A stretch of DNA of 64,000 bases from Sphingobacterium sp. ML3W (GCF_000747525.1 NZ_CP009278.1:868001-932000), one strand, 5' to 3'; shown: positions 20,076 to 27,815, counted from the first letter of the stretch. Notes: generated by a model not told the origin, from the letters alone. Program-made: numbers and translations.

Positions 20076-20768
20076 TTACAAAGCTGCTGTCTCCATAATC
20101 ACCTGCCCATCAAGCATGCGGATCACACGGTCTGAAAATTTAGCATCATGCTCACTGTGGGTAACCATCACGATCGTTGTACCTGCTTCATTCAATTCGG
20201 TCAATAATTGCATAACTTCATTACCATTATTCGAATCCAAGTTACCTGTAGGTTCATCGGCCAAAATCAGTTTAGGATTATTGACCACCGCACGAGCCAC
20301 GGCAACACGTTGTTGCTGTCCTCCAGAAAGCTGTTGTGGAAAGTGATTGCGACGGTGCATAATCTGTACTTTTTCCAAGACCTCTTCTACACGACGCTTG
20401 CGCTCAGCTGCAGGTACGTTGGTATAAACCAAAGGAAGTTCAACGTTTTCAAATACCGTCAGTTCATCAATGAGGTTAAAACTCTGAAAGACGAAACCAA
20501 TATTGTGCTTGCGCAAGTCCGAGCGACCACGCTCTTTGAACTTAGCCACTTCAATATCATTGAACAGGTAGCTTCCTTCATCCAAATCATCTAAGAGACC
20601 TATGATATTGAGCAAAGTCGATTTACCACATCCTGAGGGGCCCATGACGGCAACAAATTCACCCTCTTTCACATGGATATTCAAATTGTTGAGTGCCACG
20701 GTTTCCACTTCTTCTGTACGGTAGTACTTTTGAAGGTTGCTGATTTTGATCATATTTTTTGTGCTCAT
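20076..20768 (-). CDS. ABC transporter ATP-binding protein (MacB/LolD type)
   Basis: A 230-residue soluble ATPase that would power the permeases. Visible motifs are Walker A GPSGCGKST (43-51), Q-loop Q95, signature LSGGQQQR (147-154), Walker B LILADE (167-172) with the D-loop just after it (PTGNLD), and the H-loop histidine 204. The LSGGQQQRVAVARA and ADEPTGNLD sequences are typical of the MacB/LolD/FtsE subfamily, which pairs with FtsX-like permeases and not with classical importers or exporters. It is the only ATPase in the window for eight full-length permeases. It lies between the permease remnant and permease 8 in the presumed operon that starts with the membrane-fusion gene. Confidence 0.95.
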   Translation of the reverse strand: MSTKNMIKISNLQKYYRTEEVETVALNNLNIHVKEGEFVAVMGPSGCGKSTLLNIIGLLDDLDEGSYLFNDIEVAKFKERGRSDLRKHNIGFVFQSFNLIDELTVFENVELPLVYTNVPAAERKRRVEEVLEKVQIMHRRNHFPQQLSGGQQQRVAVARAVVNNPKLILADEPTGNLDSNNGNEVMQLLTELNEAGTTIVMVTHSEHDAKFSDRVIRMLDGQVIMETAAL

Positions 20769-20844
20769 AGCTAAGTGTATGTTATTTCAGTTATCAATGG
20801 GTAATTAAGTTTATTTTTACGTTGTCTTCCATTTTATTCAGGCC

Positions 20845-21185
20845 TTATTCGTCCCGTAACGTTTTAGTTGGATTTGCTAGGGCAGCCCGTAAGGCTTGTG
20901 AGCTTACCGTTAGCGTAGCAATTGCTAGGGCAGCTAATGCGGCCAGGGCAAATACAATCCAACCTATTTCTATTTTATAATGATAGGAGTTTAACCAGTC
21001 CTGCATAAACCACCAAGCGAGCGGAAAAGCGATGAGACATCATTTCGGGTCACTTCATTCTCCACCCATAGAAAAATCAGAGACGCTGCCGCAATTCCAA
21101 TGGCTAGTCCAAAGATATTCAGAAAGCTATAACCTTTGGTTTTCCAGAGATTACGAAAGGCGGATGTGAAAAAATTCTTAATCAT
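20845..21185 (-). pseudogene. Internally deleted FtsX/MacB permease remnant
   Basis: The first 47 or so residues (from ATG at 21185: MIKNFFTSAFRNLWKTKGYS, then a membrane segment and LWVENEV) match the start of the neighbouring permeases. The last 65 or so codons, ending in ANPTKTLRDE at 20845, match their C-terminus (LAWWFMQDWL, then the final membrane segment). The middle, about 680 codons, is missing, and the two ends meet near 21037-21050 out of frame, so the N-terminal reading stops after 64 residues. This is a clear deletion derivative of a ninth permease between the membrane-fusion and ATPase genes. The N-terminal fragment might still be translated as a one-segment membrane peptide, but nothing shows a function. 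Confidence 0.88.
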
Positions 21186-21298
21186 TTTAATGCATGTTTT
21201 GGTTAATCAGTTTAGGGCTCATTCCAATGAACATTCTATACTTTTGTCCTCTTTTTCTGTTTTTTTTAATTAAACGCGTGTATACTTTTTGATGACCA

Positions 21299-22552
21299 CT
21301 ATCGTTTGATATTCAGTTCCTGCACTTTGTCATAAGTTTCATAACTCGAAACAATAACTTTATCTCCAGGTTGCAAACCTTTAATGACTTCGTAATACTC
21401 TGGATTCTGTCTACCCAATTGGATGTCTACGCGATAAGCAGTTGTTCCATTTTTATCTAATTTGAAGATCCAGTTACCACCAGTTTGTTGGTAGAAACCT
21501 CCTTTAGCCAGTAAGAGCGCCTTGGTTTCATCGCTTAAAGCCAATCGAATCTGTAAGGTTTGTCCACGGCGAATACCTTTAGGTACTTCATTGATAAATT
21601 CCATGTCGACTTGAAAGCGACCATTGGTCACTTGTGTATAAACCTTTTTGATACTCAGTTTATAGTTTTTATCACCGATGCTGAATTCTCCCTGTAAATC
21701 TGGAAAGATCCGGCTGATATAATGTTCATCGATATCTGCCCTAACTTTGAAGCCAGTCAATACATCGATCTGCCCTAATCTTTCTCCAGCATTCTTGTTT
21801 TGCCCTATTTCCGCGTCAAATGAAGTCAGTTGTCCATCAACAGGGGAACGGATGACCAAATCACCTATTTTTCGTTTCATTAACTCCAACGCACTTTGTG
21901 TGCGGTGATAAGTCTCTTTATCCTGATTTGCTTTTTGGTTCGTTGAAACTTCATCTTGCTTTAAAATCTGTTTAGTCAGATTGACACGCTCTTTTTGATA
22001 ATTATATTCATTTTTAGATTTTTCAAATTCTTGCGAACCAATAGCTTTCTCGTTCAATAATTTTTGATTTAACTGATATACCCGTTCAGCCTCTTTATAA
22101 GCCTGCTCTACATCAGCCATCTGATTACGGTTGTTGATCGAAACCTGTTGTGCATTGGTTTGAGCAATCTGAGATTGCGTAAGTAAGTTTAATACCTGGG
22201 TTTCCTGTTGTATGAGGTTGAGTTCCTGATCCATGTTGGAAAGACGCATAATGGGATCACCTTTTTTTAATATTGCTCCATCTTCTACATATTTTTCCTC
22301 CACACGGCCTCCTACAGAAGCATCTAGATAGATGCTGCTAATCGGTAGAACACTACCGTTAATGGGTATAAATTCCTGAAAATTGTTGTTGGTAACCTCC
22401 ACGATAGAGATACGGTCTGCCTCAACATTCAGCTTACTGTTTCCACTTGTAAAATAAAAACTAGCTGAAATAAGACCGACCAAACCTGTGATACCTACCA
22501 AGGTTAATATGCGTTTATTGTTCCACTTTTTCTTCTCTAAGGGTCTGTCCAT
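21299..22552 (-). CDS. Efflux membrane-fusion protein (HlyD/MacA type)
   Basis: A 417-residue periplasmic adaptor that would join the inner-membrane permease to the TolC-type channel. After a cytoplasmic start comes one membrane segment (LTLVGITGLVGLISASFYF), then a lipoyl-like half (IYLDASVGGRVEEKYVEDG), a long coiled-coil hairpin rich in Gln, Asn and Glu, the second lipoyl half (DLVIRSPVDGQLTSFDAEIG), a beta-barrel and a C-terminal domain (GLQPGDKVIVSSYE). An in-frame ATG exists at 22570, but the sigma-54-like promoter at 22579-22593 would start transcription close to that point, so MDRPLEKKKW at 22552 is the better start. It heads the minus-strand export operon and is divergent from tolC. 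Confidence 0.92.
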   Translation of the reverse strand: MDRPLEKKKWNNKRILTLVGITGLVGLISASFYFTSGNSKLNVEADRISIVEVTNNNFQEFIPINGSVLPISSIYLDASVGGRVEEKYVEDGAILKKGDPIMRLSNMDQELNLIQQETQVLNLLTQSQIAQTNAQQVSINNRNQMADVEQAYKEAERVYQLNQKLLNEKAIGSQEFEKSKNEYNYQKERVNLTKQILKQDEVSTNQKANQDKETYHRTQSALELMKRKIGDLVIRSPVDGQLTSFDAEIGQNKNAGERLGQIDVLTGFKVRADIDEHYISRIFPDLQGEFSIGDKNYKLSIKKVYTQVTNGRFQVDMEFINEVPKGIRRGQTLQIRLALSDETKALLLAKGGFYQQTGGNWIFKLDKNGTTAYRVDIQLGRQNPEYYEVIKGLQPGDKVIVSSYETYDKVQELNIKR

Positions 22553-22578
22553 AATTCGTATCAATTTCACAAGTAACT

Positions 22579-22593
22579 ATGAAAGCTGTGCCA
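22579..22593 (-). promoter_or_regulatory. Sigma-54-like promoter D, for the membrane-fusion operon
   Basis: The minus strand reads TGGCACAGCTTTCAT. The -24 box TGGCAC is a perfect match, but the -12 box is TCAT instead of TTGC. It lies 54 bp downstream of palindrome pair D, the same distance as at sites A and B, which is the main reason to accept the poor -12 box. Transcription would start about 12 bp further on, between the two candidate start codons of the membrane-fusion gene. Confidence 0.5.
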
Positions 22594-22647
22594 TAAATAT
22601 AAGTTGCTGTTAATTAGTTATTTGGTTGCTTTAGCTAATGGTCGCAC

Positions 22648-22684
22648 TGTTCGATTACGGACACTAGCTGTACGTAGTCGAACA
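22648..22684 (-). promoter_or_regulatory. Tandem activator-binding palindromes, site D
   Basis: TGTTCGATTACGGACA (22648-22663) and TGTACGTAGTCGAACA (22669-22684) each differ from TGTTCG-N4-CGAACA by one base and are 5 bp apart. They lie on the membrane-fusion side of the divergent intergenic region. Confidence 0.75.
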
Positions 22685-22747
22685 TCCTGTATAAAAACAG
22701 TGATTAAATTGGATACAATTCCCCAAATAAATCCATCCAAGGACAGG

Positions 22748-22785
22748 TGTTCGTAATCGAACACCTGATTGTACGAAGATGAACA
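22748..22785 (+). promoter_or_regulatory. Tandem activator-binding palindromes, site E
   Basis: TGTTCGTAATCGAACA (22748-22763) is a perfect TGTTCG-N4-CGAACA, and TGTACGAAGATGAACA (22770-22785) has two changes. They are 6 bp apart and face the tolC-regulator-kinase operon, so the operon that encodes the regulator is probably autoregulated. Confidence 0.75.
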
Positions 22786-22837
22786 TGTATCATTAACCGT
22801 ATTTGTTATTGCGCTGATAATTAACTTCTTGTTTGTT

Positions 22838-22852
22838 TGGCATGGCCTATGG
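22838..22852 (+). promoter_or_regulatory. Sigma-54-like promoter E, for tolC and the two-component genes
   Basis: TGGCATGGCCTATGG has TGGCA at -24 and ATGG where TTGC is expected at -12, 52 bp downstream of palindrome pair E. Its position rules out the in-frame TTG at 22837 as a start codon and points to the ATG at 22876, about 12 bases after the expected transcription start. Confidence 0.52.
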
Positions 22853-22875
22853 TTAATGAATCAAAAATATGGAAT

Positions 22876-24177
22876 ATGAAACGAATCGTCCTATATAGTA
22901 TATGCTTTTTTTATAGTTTGACACATATACATGCTCAAGAACGCTCACTTGCCGAATGTGTGCAATTGGCCGTACAGGAAAATCCGACCTTGTTACAAAA
23001 TGGATATGAAGTTAAGCGTGCGAATATCCAACTGAATCAAGCAAAAGCCAATCGCCTGCCAGATGTCAATGCCAATTTAAACCATGGCTTGAGCTCCGGA
23101 CGCTATTTGGATAAAACACTCAATCAATACACCACAACCAACAATTCTTCAGGTGGCTTTTCAGTAGGGGCCAACGTTCCTATTTTTAATGGGTTTCGTA
23201 TTTTACATGATATCCGCATGAAAGCAGATGCAAAAGCAGCAAGTAAATTGGAATTTGATACCCAAATCAATGAATTAAAACTGGATGTTATTGAAGCGTA
23301 TATCCAAATTTTAACGGCACAGGATGTATTGAAACAATCGGAATTACAAACTGAAGTGACAGAAGAACAGTTGCGTAGGGCAGATGTGATGCATGCGGAA
23401 GGTGCATTTGCTCCGGGGGATTATTATGATTTAAAAGGTCAATATGCGAATGATATCAATACGATCGAAAATAATAAGCAGCTCTTATATATGAATCGGC
23501 TACGCCTTGCTAATTTGCTTAATCTAGAAGAAGTGGATTTAGGAGAATTGAAACCTGTGGAGCTGAAGCATGATGCCGAAATCAGAACTTCATCACAATT
23601 ATATGCCACTGCCCGCGAAAGTTTGCCCATCATTCCTGCCTTAGACTGGCGGATAAAAGCAGCTGAAAGAAATATCAAATTAGCAAAATCGAGTTATTGG
23701 CCATCACTTTCTTTAAGTGCCGGATTGTCGACAAACTATTCCAATGTGGCCGATTTTGGTTATTGGAAACAGTTTAATAATAATTTAGGAAAATCTGTAT
23801 CATTAAATCTAGCGATTCCGATTTTTAATAATCTAGCGGTCTATAATCAGGTGAAATTAGCTAAATTGGATTTAGAGACGACTAAACTACAAAAGGAAAT
23901 TGCCTTAAATGAGCTACGAATGGAAACTTCAAAGGCTGTATTTAATCTAAAAAATGTAAGCAGTAATATTGTACACTTAAGGGAACAAGAGCAGAGCTAT
24001 ACCGAATCGTTTCGTATAGCACAAGTTCATTTTGAAGCCGGGAATAGCAATTCTGTTGTCTTCTTGACCGCAAAGAATAAATTGGACAATAGTCGGAATC
24101 AATTGCTCGTGAAGCAGTATGAATGGTTATTGCAAAAATATATCAATGATTACTATGCAGGCTCTTTGAATTTATAA
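22876..24177 (+). CDS. TolC-type outer-membrane efflux channel
   Basis: A 433-residue outer-membrane factor. From the chosen ATG the protein starts with a clean signal peptide (MKRIVLYSICFFYSLTHIHAQ), whereas the longer reading from TTG at 22837 would put a non-signal leader in front and overlap the promoter. The mature part has two repeats of the outer-membrane efflux family: LAECVQLAVQENPTLLQNGYEVKRA, long helices, then SLNLAIPIFNNLAVYNQVKLAKLDL and further helices. It would form the trimeric channel through the outer membrane and periplasm, docking to the membrane-fusion protein encoded divergently. It is the first gene of an operon with the regulator (17 bp gap) and kinase. Confidence 0.92.
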   Translation: MKRIVLYSICFFYSLTHIHAQERSLAECVQLAVQENPTLLQNGYEVKRANIQLNQAKANRLPDVNANLNHGLSSGRYLDKTLNQYTTTNNSSGGFSVGANVPIFNGFRILHDIRMKADAKAASKLEFDTQINELKLDVIEAYIQILTAQDVLKQSELQTEVTEEQLRRADVMHAEGAFAPGDYYDLKGQYANDINTIENNKQLLYMNRLRLANLLNLEEVDLGELKPVELKHDAEIRTSSQLYATARESLPIIPALDWRIKAAERNIKLAKSSYWPSLSLSAGLSTNYSNVADFGYWKQFNNNLGKSVSLNLAIPIFNNLAVYNQVKLAKLDLETTKLQKEIALNELRMETSKAVFNLKNVSSNIVHLREQEQSYTESFRIAQVHFEAGNSNSVVFLTAKNKLDNSRNQLLVKQYEWLLQKYINDYYAGSLNL

Positions 24178-24194
24178 CTACCTTAGATTTGTAA

Positions 24195-25556
24195 ATGAAA
24201 AAAGCAGCTATATTGGTCGTTGATGACGATCAAGATTTATTAACAGCCGTAAGGATACTACTCAAACCGAAAGTAGGGCATGTCCAGGTGGAACCTAATC
24301 CAGAAAATCTGATAGGACACCTAGATAAAATGGCCTATGATCTGGTATTGTTGGACATGAATTTTAAAAGTACAATCAATACCGGTAATGAGGGTTTATT
24401 TTGGCTGTCTCGAATAAAAGAAAAATACCCAGCTATTCGGGTCATTATGATCACAGCTTATGGAGCAGTGGATCTCGCTGTTAAATCACTCAAACAGGGA
24501 GCTTCTGATTTTGTCGTGAAACCATGGGTAAATGAACAGCTATTAACGACCATATCGAGTACTTTATCTGAGAATAAAAACCAGGAAAAAAAATTAAAAA
24601 ATGATTTTTTAAGTGGAAATGGTGCCCCAGATATTATTGGACAATCTGTTATTATGGATGAGCTCCAATATAAATTGGAGAAAATAGCACCTACTGACGC
24701 TAATATTCTTATTTTAGGAGAGAACGGAACAGGGAAGGATTTAATCGCTCAGGCTATTCAAAAACGATCGCTCCGTTCACATGAAGTCTATGTTAAAGTA
24801 GATGTAGGATCGTTGACTGAAAGTTTATTTGAAAGTGAACTGTTTGGTTACAAAAAAGGCGCTTTTACAGATGCTCGCGAAGATCGCCAAGGTCGTTTTG
24901 AAGCGGCTCATGGTGGCACCTTGTTTCTGGATGAAATTGGTAACATATCGCTACAGCAACAGGCTAAACTTTTGACGGTTCTCCAAAATCGGTATGTAAC
25001 TCCGTTAGGGTCACATCAGATGATACCTGTTGATATTCGGTTGATTACCGCTACAAATGCCACTCTAAAAGTGCTCGCAGATGAAAATAGATTCCGAAAA
25101 GATTTGATTTATCGGATCAATACTGTTGAAATTCAAGTGCCACCCTTACGACAAAGGGGACAGGATGTTCAACTATTGGCAGAATATTTTTTAGGACTCT
25201 ATGCTAAGAAATATAATAAGCGTATTGATGGTTTTGAATCCGATGCATTGAAAAAGCTTTTTGCTTACCATTTCCCTGGTAATGTGCGCGAGTTACAATA
25301 TAGTATAGAACGTGCAGTCATCATGGCTGATGAGGTGAGTATCACTGGGAATGATATCTTTTTCTCCCCAATTGAACAATTACCTGAAGAAAAACCTCTC
25401 GATGTGTCAATTTCTGGTAGCAATTTGGAAGAATTGGAACGGAAAGCGATTAAAGCAGCCATCGAACGGTTTAATGGAAACATTAGCAAGGCTGCCAAAG
25501 AATTGGGCTTAACGCGAGCTGCTTTATATCGGAGATTGGAAAAGTATGATATTTAA
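24195..25556 (+). CDS. NtrC-family sigma-54-dependent response regulator
   Basis: A 453-residue transcription activator with three domains. The receiver (1-125) has the acidic DDD pocket, phosphoacceptor Asp54 (LLDMNF) and Lys109 (VVKPW). The AAA+ domain (about 148-385) has Walker A GENGTGKD (175-182), the sigma-54 contact loop GAFTDA (222-227) and Walker B GGTLFLDE (240-247). A Fis-type helix-turn-helix ends the protein (NISKAAKELGLTRAALYRRL). The intact GAFTDA loop means that it should open sigma-54 promoters. It most likely binds the TGTTCG-N4-CGAACA pairs at sites A-E, which would make it the master regulator of the whole export module, including its own operon. Confidence 0.95.
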   Translation: MKKAAILVVDDDQDLLTAVRILLKPKVGHVQVEPNPENLIGHLDKMAYDLVLLDMNFKSTINTGNEGLFWLSRIKEKYPAIRVIMITAYGAVDLAVKSLKQGASDFVVKPWVNEQLLTTISSTLSENKNQEKKLKNDFLSGNGAPDIIGQSVIMDELQYKLEKIAPTDANILILGENGTGKDLIAQAIQKRSLRSHEVYVKVDVGSLTESLFESELFGYKKGAFTDAREDRQGRFEAAHGGTLFLDEIGNISLQQQAKLLTVLQNRYVTPLGSHQMIPVDIRLITATNATLKVLADENRFRKDLIYRINTVEIQVPPLRQRGQDVQLLAEYFLGLYAKKYNKRIDGFESDALKKLFAYHFPGNVRELQYSIERAVIMADEVSITGNDIFFSPIEQLPEEKPLDVSISGSNLEELERKAIKAAIERFNGNISKAAKELGLTRAALYRRLEKYDI

Positions 25557-25558
25557 TA

Positions 25559-26875
25559 ATGGGTAATCGATTGTTGATTTTCTTTAAATTACTCTTTTTG
25601 CTGTTAGGATCTGTGGCAACAGCCTATCTTTTGATATTAGGCATGCATCTATATGCTTTTCTAACTTTTATGCTTCTTCTTGTTTTGGCTTACCGCTTCT
25701 ATCAGCAGTTCCATTTCCTATCCAAACAGTTGGTTGAGTTTGCCGAAGCGGTTAAATACCATGATTTTACACGAAGATTTGTTGTTAAAAATCCTAAAAC
25801 GGAACAAGGACAGCTTTTTACTGCTTTTAATCAAATCAACAGTACTTACAAAGAAATCAGCATTGAAAAAGAAATTCAACATCAGTATCTGGATCGGGTA
25901 ATCAATATGTTGAATTCGGCCATTATCTTTTATCAATTGGACAATGGTAAAGTCATGTGGGTCAACGACGCTTTTAAGCAGTTTTTCCATATGCCACATT
26001 TAGGGAATATTGCTGCTTTGAAAAAAAAACATGCGGAGCTTTATGAAAAAACGATGCGTCTGAAGGTAGGGGAGCAACAGATGGAGTCCGTGCAATCGAG
26101 TAAAGGAAAAATAAAGCTACTCATTCAAAGCTCTAGTTTTGAAACGCAAGAAGCGGTATTTCGAATTGTAGTTTATCAAAATATCAATGAAGCCATGGAT
26201 GAAACGGAAACGAAAGCATGGCATAAGCTCCTTAGAGTGTTGACGCATGAAATCATGAATTCTATTGCTCCAATCAGTTCATTGGCAGAAACTTTAAATG
26301 GTAGACTGGATCATTTCAGGGGTCAGGAAGATATTGAGGATTTAAAAGTTGGTATCTCTACAATCCAAAGAAGGAGCCAAGGGCTATTGCACTTTGCAAA
26401 AAGTTATCGGATGATCAATAAAGTGGATGAACCGCTGCTGATACCGATCTCTGTGGCCCAGCTCTTTGAGCATATCTATCAATTATTGGAGCCCACGATT
26501 ATTCAGAAAAATGTAGATGTTGATATCATTCTTAAAAATACCAGATTGGTGCTGCATGCTGATGTTAATCTGATCGAACAGGTTATCATCAATTTGATGT
26601 TAAATGCCATAGATGCTGTCAAAACAAAAGACGATGCTTATATCAGTCTATCTGCGGTTGAGGTAGACGGTAAAATACAGGTGAGAATCGAAGATAATGG
26701 CATTGGTATTCCTGCTGATTTACAGGAACAGATTTTTACGCCCTTCTTTACCACGAAGAAGACTGGGACAGGAGTTGGGTTGACCCTGAGCAAGCAAATT
26801 ATGCTACTCCATAAAGGGACGATCTTTGTGACTAGTGAAGAGGGAAAAGGAAGTGTTTTTATTCTGCAATTTTAA
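25559..26875 (+). CDS. Membrane sensor histidine kinase
   Basis: A 438-residue kinase, the presumed partner of the regulator 2 bp upstream. Two membrane segments (about 6-27 and 30-48) are joined by only a few residues, so there is almost no periplasmic sensor. A linker follows, then a PAS-like region (about 105-205), a HisKA domain with His230 in LTHEIMNSIAPI, and an ATPase domain with the N-box (Asn345 and Asn349), DNGIGIP from Asp379 and FFTTKKTGTGVGL. The layout resembles NtrB/NtrY-type kinases and also the intramembrane-sensing kinases that take their signal from a partner transporter. The stop is followed by a 9-bp hairpin at 27073-27093. Confidence 0.93.
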   Translation: MGNRLLIFFKLLFLLLGSVATAYLLILGMHLYAFLTFMLLLVLAYRFYQQFHFLSKQLVEFAEAVKYHDFTRRFVVKNPKTEQGQLFTAFNQINSTYKEISIEKEIQHQYLDRVINMLNSAIIFYQLDNGKVMWVNDAFKQFFHMPHLGNIAALKKKHAELYEKTMRLKVGEQQMESVQSSKGKIKLLIQSSSFETQEAVFRIVVYQNINEAMDETETKAWHKLLRVLTHEIMNSIAPISSLAETLNGRLDHFRGQEDIEDLKVGISTIQRRSQGLLHFAKSYRMINKVDEPLLIPISVAQLFEHIYQLLEPTIIQKNVDVDIILKNTRLVLHADVNLIEQVIINLMLNAIDAVKTKDDAYISLSAVEVDGKIQVRIEDNGIGIPADLQEQIFTPFFTTKKTGTGVGLTLSKQIMLLHKGTIFVTSEEGKGSVFILQF

Positions 26876-27130
26876 ATCATTATCAAAACATTGCTTAGGT
26901 ATACCTCCAATCAATAGTATCTTTAATAGTCATTGCATAAAGATTCTTTCTTTCTTTCACTTGTTTGAGGGATGTTCCATGTGAAAAATAGCTGTTCCTA
27001 AAAATGCACCTACTCTTCTTTTAACTTACCAAATTTCAGATGCTTCATGTTACATGTTTACAATGAAAATTAAATCCCTATTCTATAGGGATTGGCTTAT
27101 TACCAAAACTGTAATTAAGAGGGTACTAAT
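26876..27130. other. Non-coding gap after the kinase gene, with a hairpin
   Basis: No convincing reading frame is seen. AATCCCTAT (27073-27081) and ATAGGGATT (27085-27093) form a perfect 9-bp stem around a 3-nt loop, about 200 bp past the kinase stop. No T-run follows, so a role as a terminator for the tolC operon is possible but unproven. Confidence 0.4.
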
Positions 27131-27132
27131 AT

Positions 27133-27196
27133 GGGGTTAACAGGGGGTTAGTAGGGGGTTAATAGGGGTATACCCCTATTAACCCCCTACTAATCC
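27133..27196. repeat. G-rich tandem repeat within a 46-bp perfect palindrome
   Basis: Three tandem 11-bp units occur, GGGGTTAACAG, GGGGTTAGTAG and GGGGTTAATAG, followed by a fourth GGG. The last two units are repeated in inverted form, so 27148-27168 and 27173-27193 are perfect 21-bp arms around TATA, extended by G-T and G-C pairs to about 27196. The plus strand has four tracts of four or five G with 6-nt spacers, the pattern for a G-quadruplex, which would compete with the hairpin. It lies just upstream of the candidate promoter of the next gene. Confidence 0.85.
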
Positions 27197-27207
27197 TAAG
27201 TAAGTAC

Positions 27208-27237
27208 TTTGTAATAGCTATGTTAATCTATAATTTG
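27208..27237 (+). promoter_or_regulatory. Candidate Bacteroidota-type promoter
   Basis: TTTG at 27208-27211 and ATAATTTG at 27230-27237 are 18 bp apart and resemble the TTTG / TAnnTTTG promoter of the phylum, with an imperfect -7 box. The position suits a start codon at 27288. Confidence 0.4.
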
Positions 27238-27287
27238 GTACCTACTTGGTTGGAAATTGTAGCACTCTATGTACATTTGTACCCGAA

Positions 27288-27815
27288 ATGCATTATTATT
27301 TAAAATACTTACGCCATTATTTAGTTTCCCATAGTCGGCATGGTACGCATTCACCTTTTGTATATCGATTGGTGGATGAGGTCCTTTATCAGAGACCCAG
27401 CTCAATTGCGGTCGAAGCTGTTCCTTTAGTGTATAAAAGGGGAGGGAAGAAGGCTGTGAAAAAATTTTTGTTCTTGGAACGCTTGTTGAAAGCATTTGCA
27501 TTTGAGGAATTCAAAATAGCGGACAAATCAATGCAGCATGATCTTGTGCAATTATTTGAACGTCATAGCCATGCCTCGTCTAAGAGAACTATTCATTATA
27601 TCAATACTGATGCAGATTATTCAGAAATATTGGCAGACGTTGCTGAACATGATATCCTGATTATAGAAGAACCACATCTATCTGAGAACAGGGAAAAGCA
27701 TTGGGAATTTTTAAAAAGAGCTCAAAATGTTGTCGTAACGATTGACCTTTTTCACCTGGGTTTGGTGTTTTTTAGAAAAGGGCAAAGAAAAGAAAATTTT
27801 CTGATTCGTTTTTAA
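27288..27815 (+). CDS. Short protein resembling a reduced Bacteroidota SAM methyltransferase
   Basis: A 175-residue cytoplasmic protein. The start HYYLKYLRHYLVSHSRHGTH, followed by SPFVYRLVDEVLY, and the end TIDLFHLGLVFFRKGQRKE, followed by NFLIRF, look like the two ends of a Bacteroidota methyltransferase-like family whose members are, as I recall, roughly 240-270 residues long. The central part here is short, and I cannot find the glycine-rich SAM-binding motif, so it may be an internally shortened, non-catalytic member. The ATG at 27288 is preferred over TTG at 27246 because the conserved start begins there. The gene stands alone and converges on the outer-membrane barrel gene, with a shared hairpin between them. 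Confidence 0.6.
   Translation: MHYYLKYLRHYLVSHSRHGTHSPFVYRLVDEVLYQRPSSIAVEAVPLVYKRGGKKAVKKFLFLERLLKAFAFEEFKIADKSMQHDLVQLFERHSHASSKRTIHYINTDADYSEILADVAEHDILIIEEPHLSENREKHWEFLKRAQNVVVTIDLFHLGLVFFRKGQRKENFLIRF

Noticed and set aside
22837-22875. TTG start for the tolC gene
   Set aside because: It overlaps the -24 box of promoter E and adds a non-signal leader in front of a good signal peptide.
27133-27196. G-rich repeat considered as a CRISPR array
   Set aside because: Units are 11 bp without unique spacers, and no cas genes are present.
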